From CAYNJF01 sp964351745 (GTDB lineage Bacteria; Pseudomonadota; Gammaproteobacteria; Berkiellales; Berkiellaceae): a stretch of DNA of 5,982 bases. The notes beneath the pieces are model-generated. The model made no database searches. It had not been told where the DNA came from and was given only the letters and a program-made list of their open reading frames with translations. Within the stretch, counting starts at the first letter, position 1. The number at the start of each line of letters is the position of its first letter. The DNA is taken from assembly GCA_964351745.1 (NCBI GenBank), contig CAYGPI010000116.1, forward strand, positions 1 through 5,982, in the 5' to 3' direction. Below, one piece after another: positions 5,482 to 5,982 of this stretch. A program made the translations under genes and the position numbers.

Positions 5482-5982
5482 GAAGGAAAAAGGCAAAAAG
5501 CCAACTGAAGATAGTCAAACATCTAAGGTAACAGAAGTGGTCGGTAACATTGTGCAGGAAAATAAACAAGCACATGTAGAAGCCGTTTCTGAAATTCCTG
5601 AAGAAGATATGTGGGATATTCCTCCAGCGCATCATGTCGCTCATGATCCGCTTTTAGGATGCTTGGTTATATTAACTCGCTTAGAGCATAACCCGTTTTC
5701 TCCTGATACTTTGATAGCAGGCTTGCCTTTACTGGACAACAAACTAACTCCCGAATTATTTATTCGTGCCGCAGATCGTGCAGGGTTGTCAGCGCAGATT
5801 GTGAGAAGATCATTAGAAGATATCTCTAATTTGGTTTTGCCATGTGTTCTATTATTAGACAATCGTCAAGCCTGTGTTTTAATCAGTGTTGATGAAAAGA
5901 AAAAGACAGCAAAAATTATCCAGCCTGAGTCTCATGAAGGTGAGGCTGAAGTAGCTCTAAAAGATTTGGAGCATGAGTACAC
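5474..5982 (+). CDS. Type I secretion ABC transporter (LapB/LssB type), N-terminal part; 3' end outside window
   Basis: This is the first 169 residues of what should be a ~700-residue inner-membrane exporter, working with a membrane-fusion protein and a TolC-like channel to secrete large RTX proteins. Residues 1-~50 are a charged Lys/Glu-rich segment. From ~55 comes a C39-like domain: H-D-P-L-L-G-C-L (57-64), then a helix, A-G-L-P-L, L-T-P-E-L-F, R-A-A-D-R-A-G-L, L-P-C-V-L-L-L. This closely resembles LapB N-termini. Pro59 occupies the place of the catalytic Cys of C39 peptidases, so the domain is expected to bind substrate rather than cleave it. The transmembrane and ATPase domains, with Walker motifs, lie beyond the window edge. 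The ATG at 5474 overlaps the STAS gene by 8 bases; AAAGGA (5457-5462) may be its ribosome-binding site. The overlap indicates co-transcription with the signalling genes. The family call rests on the N-terminal domain only. Confidence 0.82.
   Translation, partial: MSKKEKGKKPTEDSQTSKVTEVVGNIVQENKQAHVEAVSEIPEEDMWDIPPAHHVAHDPLLGCLVILTRLEHNPFSPDTLIAGLPLLDNKLTPELFIRAADRAGLSAQIVRRSLEDISNLVLPCVLLLDNRQACVLISVDEKKKTAKIIQPESHEGEAEVALKDLEHEY

Noticed and set aside
3820..5862. Minus-strand frames of 73-84 codons opposite the response regulator, STAS and exporter genes
   Set aside because: They lie opposite well-supported genes with recognisable domains and have no features of their own.

Overview
The window comes from an AT-rich gammaproteobacterium, or a close relative, with a Gram-negative envelope. 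The evidence is an outer-membrane porin with a Sec signal peptide, an outer-membrane lipoprotein of the Mla lipid-transport system, and the start of a LapB/LssB-type type I secretion ATPase. From memory, a similar order (mlaA/vacJ, then a response regulator with a PP2C domain, then a STAS protein) occurs in Pseudomonas. The base composition and the LssB-like transporter would suit a Legionella/Coxiella-like lineage, but genus cannot be fixed from the sequence alone. All supported genes are on the + strand.

Layout: (1) 2-646 is the 3' end of an unrecognised gene, open at the left edge. (2) 647-1223 is an AT-rich gap with no convincing gene. It contains two inverted repeats built from the same TTACTT/AAGTAA arms, the second just upstream of the porin ribosome-binding site. 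(3) 1224-2669 is an OprP/OprO-family porin followed by a strong intrinsic terminator. (4) 2842-3606 is MlaA, preceded by a perfect TATAAT box and followed by its own terminator. (5) 3809-5982 is a tightly packed operon: a response regulator fused to a PP2C phosphatase, a STAS anti-anti-sigma-type protein (1-nt overlap), and the 5' part of a type I secretion ABC transporter (8-nt overlap). The window ends inside that last gene.

How the genes may work together: porin and MlaA are both outer-membrane proteins, and MlaA is known to act in complex with trimeric porins in Escherichia coli. The second operon has the hallmarks of a partner-switching module. A phosphorylation-controlled PP2C phosphatase would dephosphorylate the STAS protein at a conserved Asp-Ser-Thr, changing the STAS protein's binding partner. 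The serine kinase/anti-sigma factor such a module normally needs is not in the window. Coupling this switch directly to a LapB-type exporter, a family that secretes large RTX adhesins and toxins, is the most interesting feature here. The idea that the switch controls secretion or surface attachment is inference.
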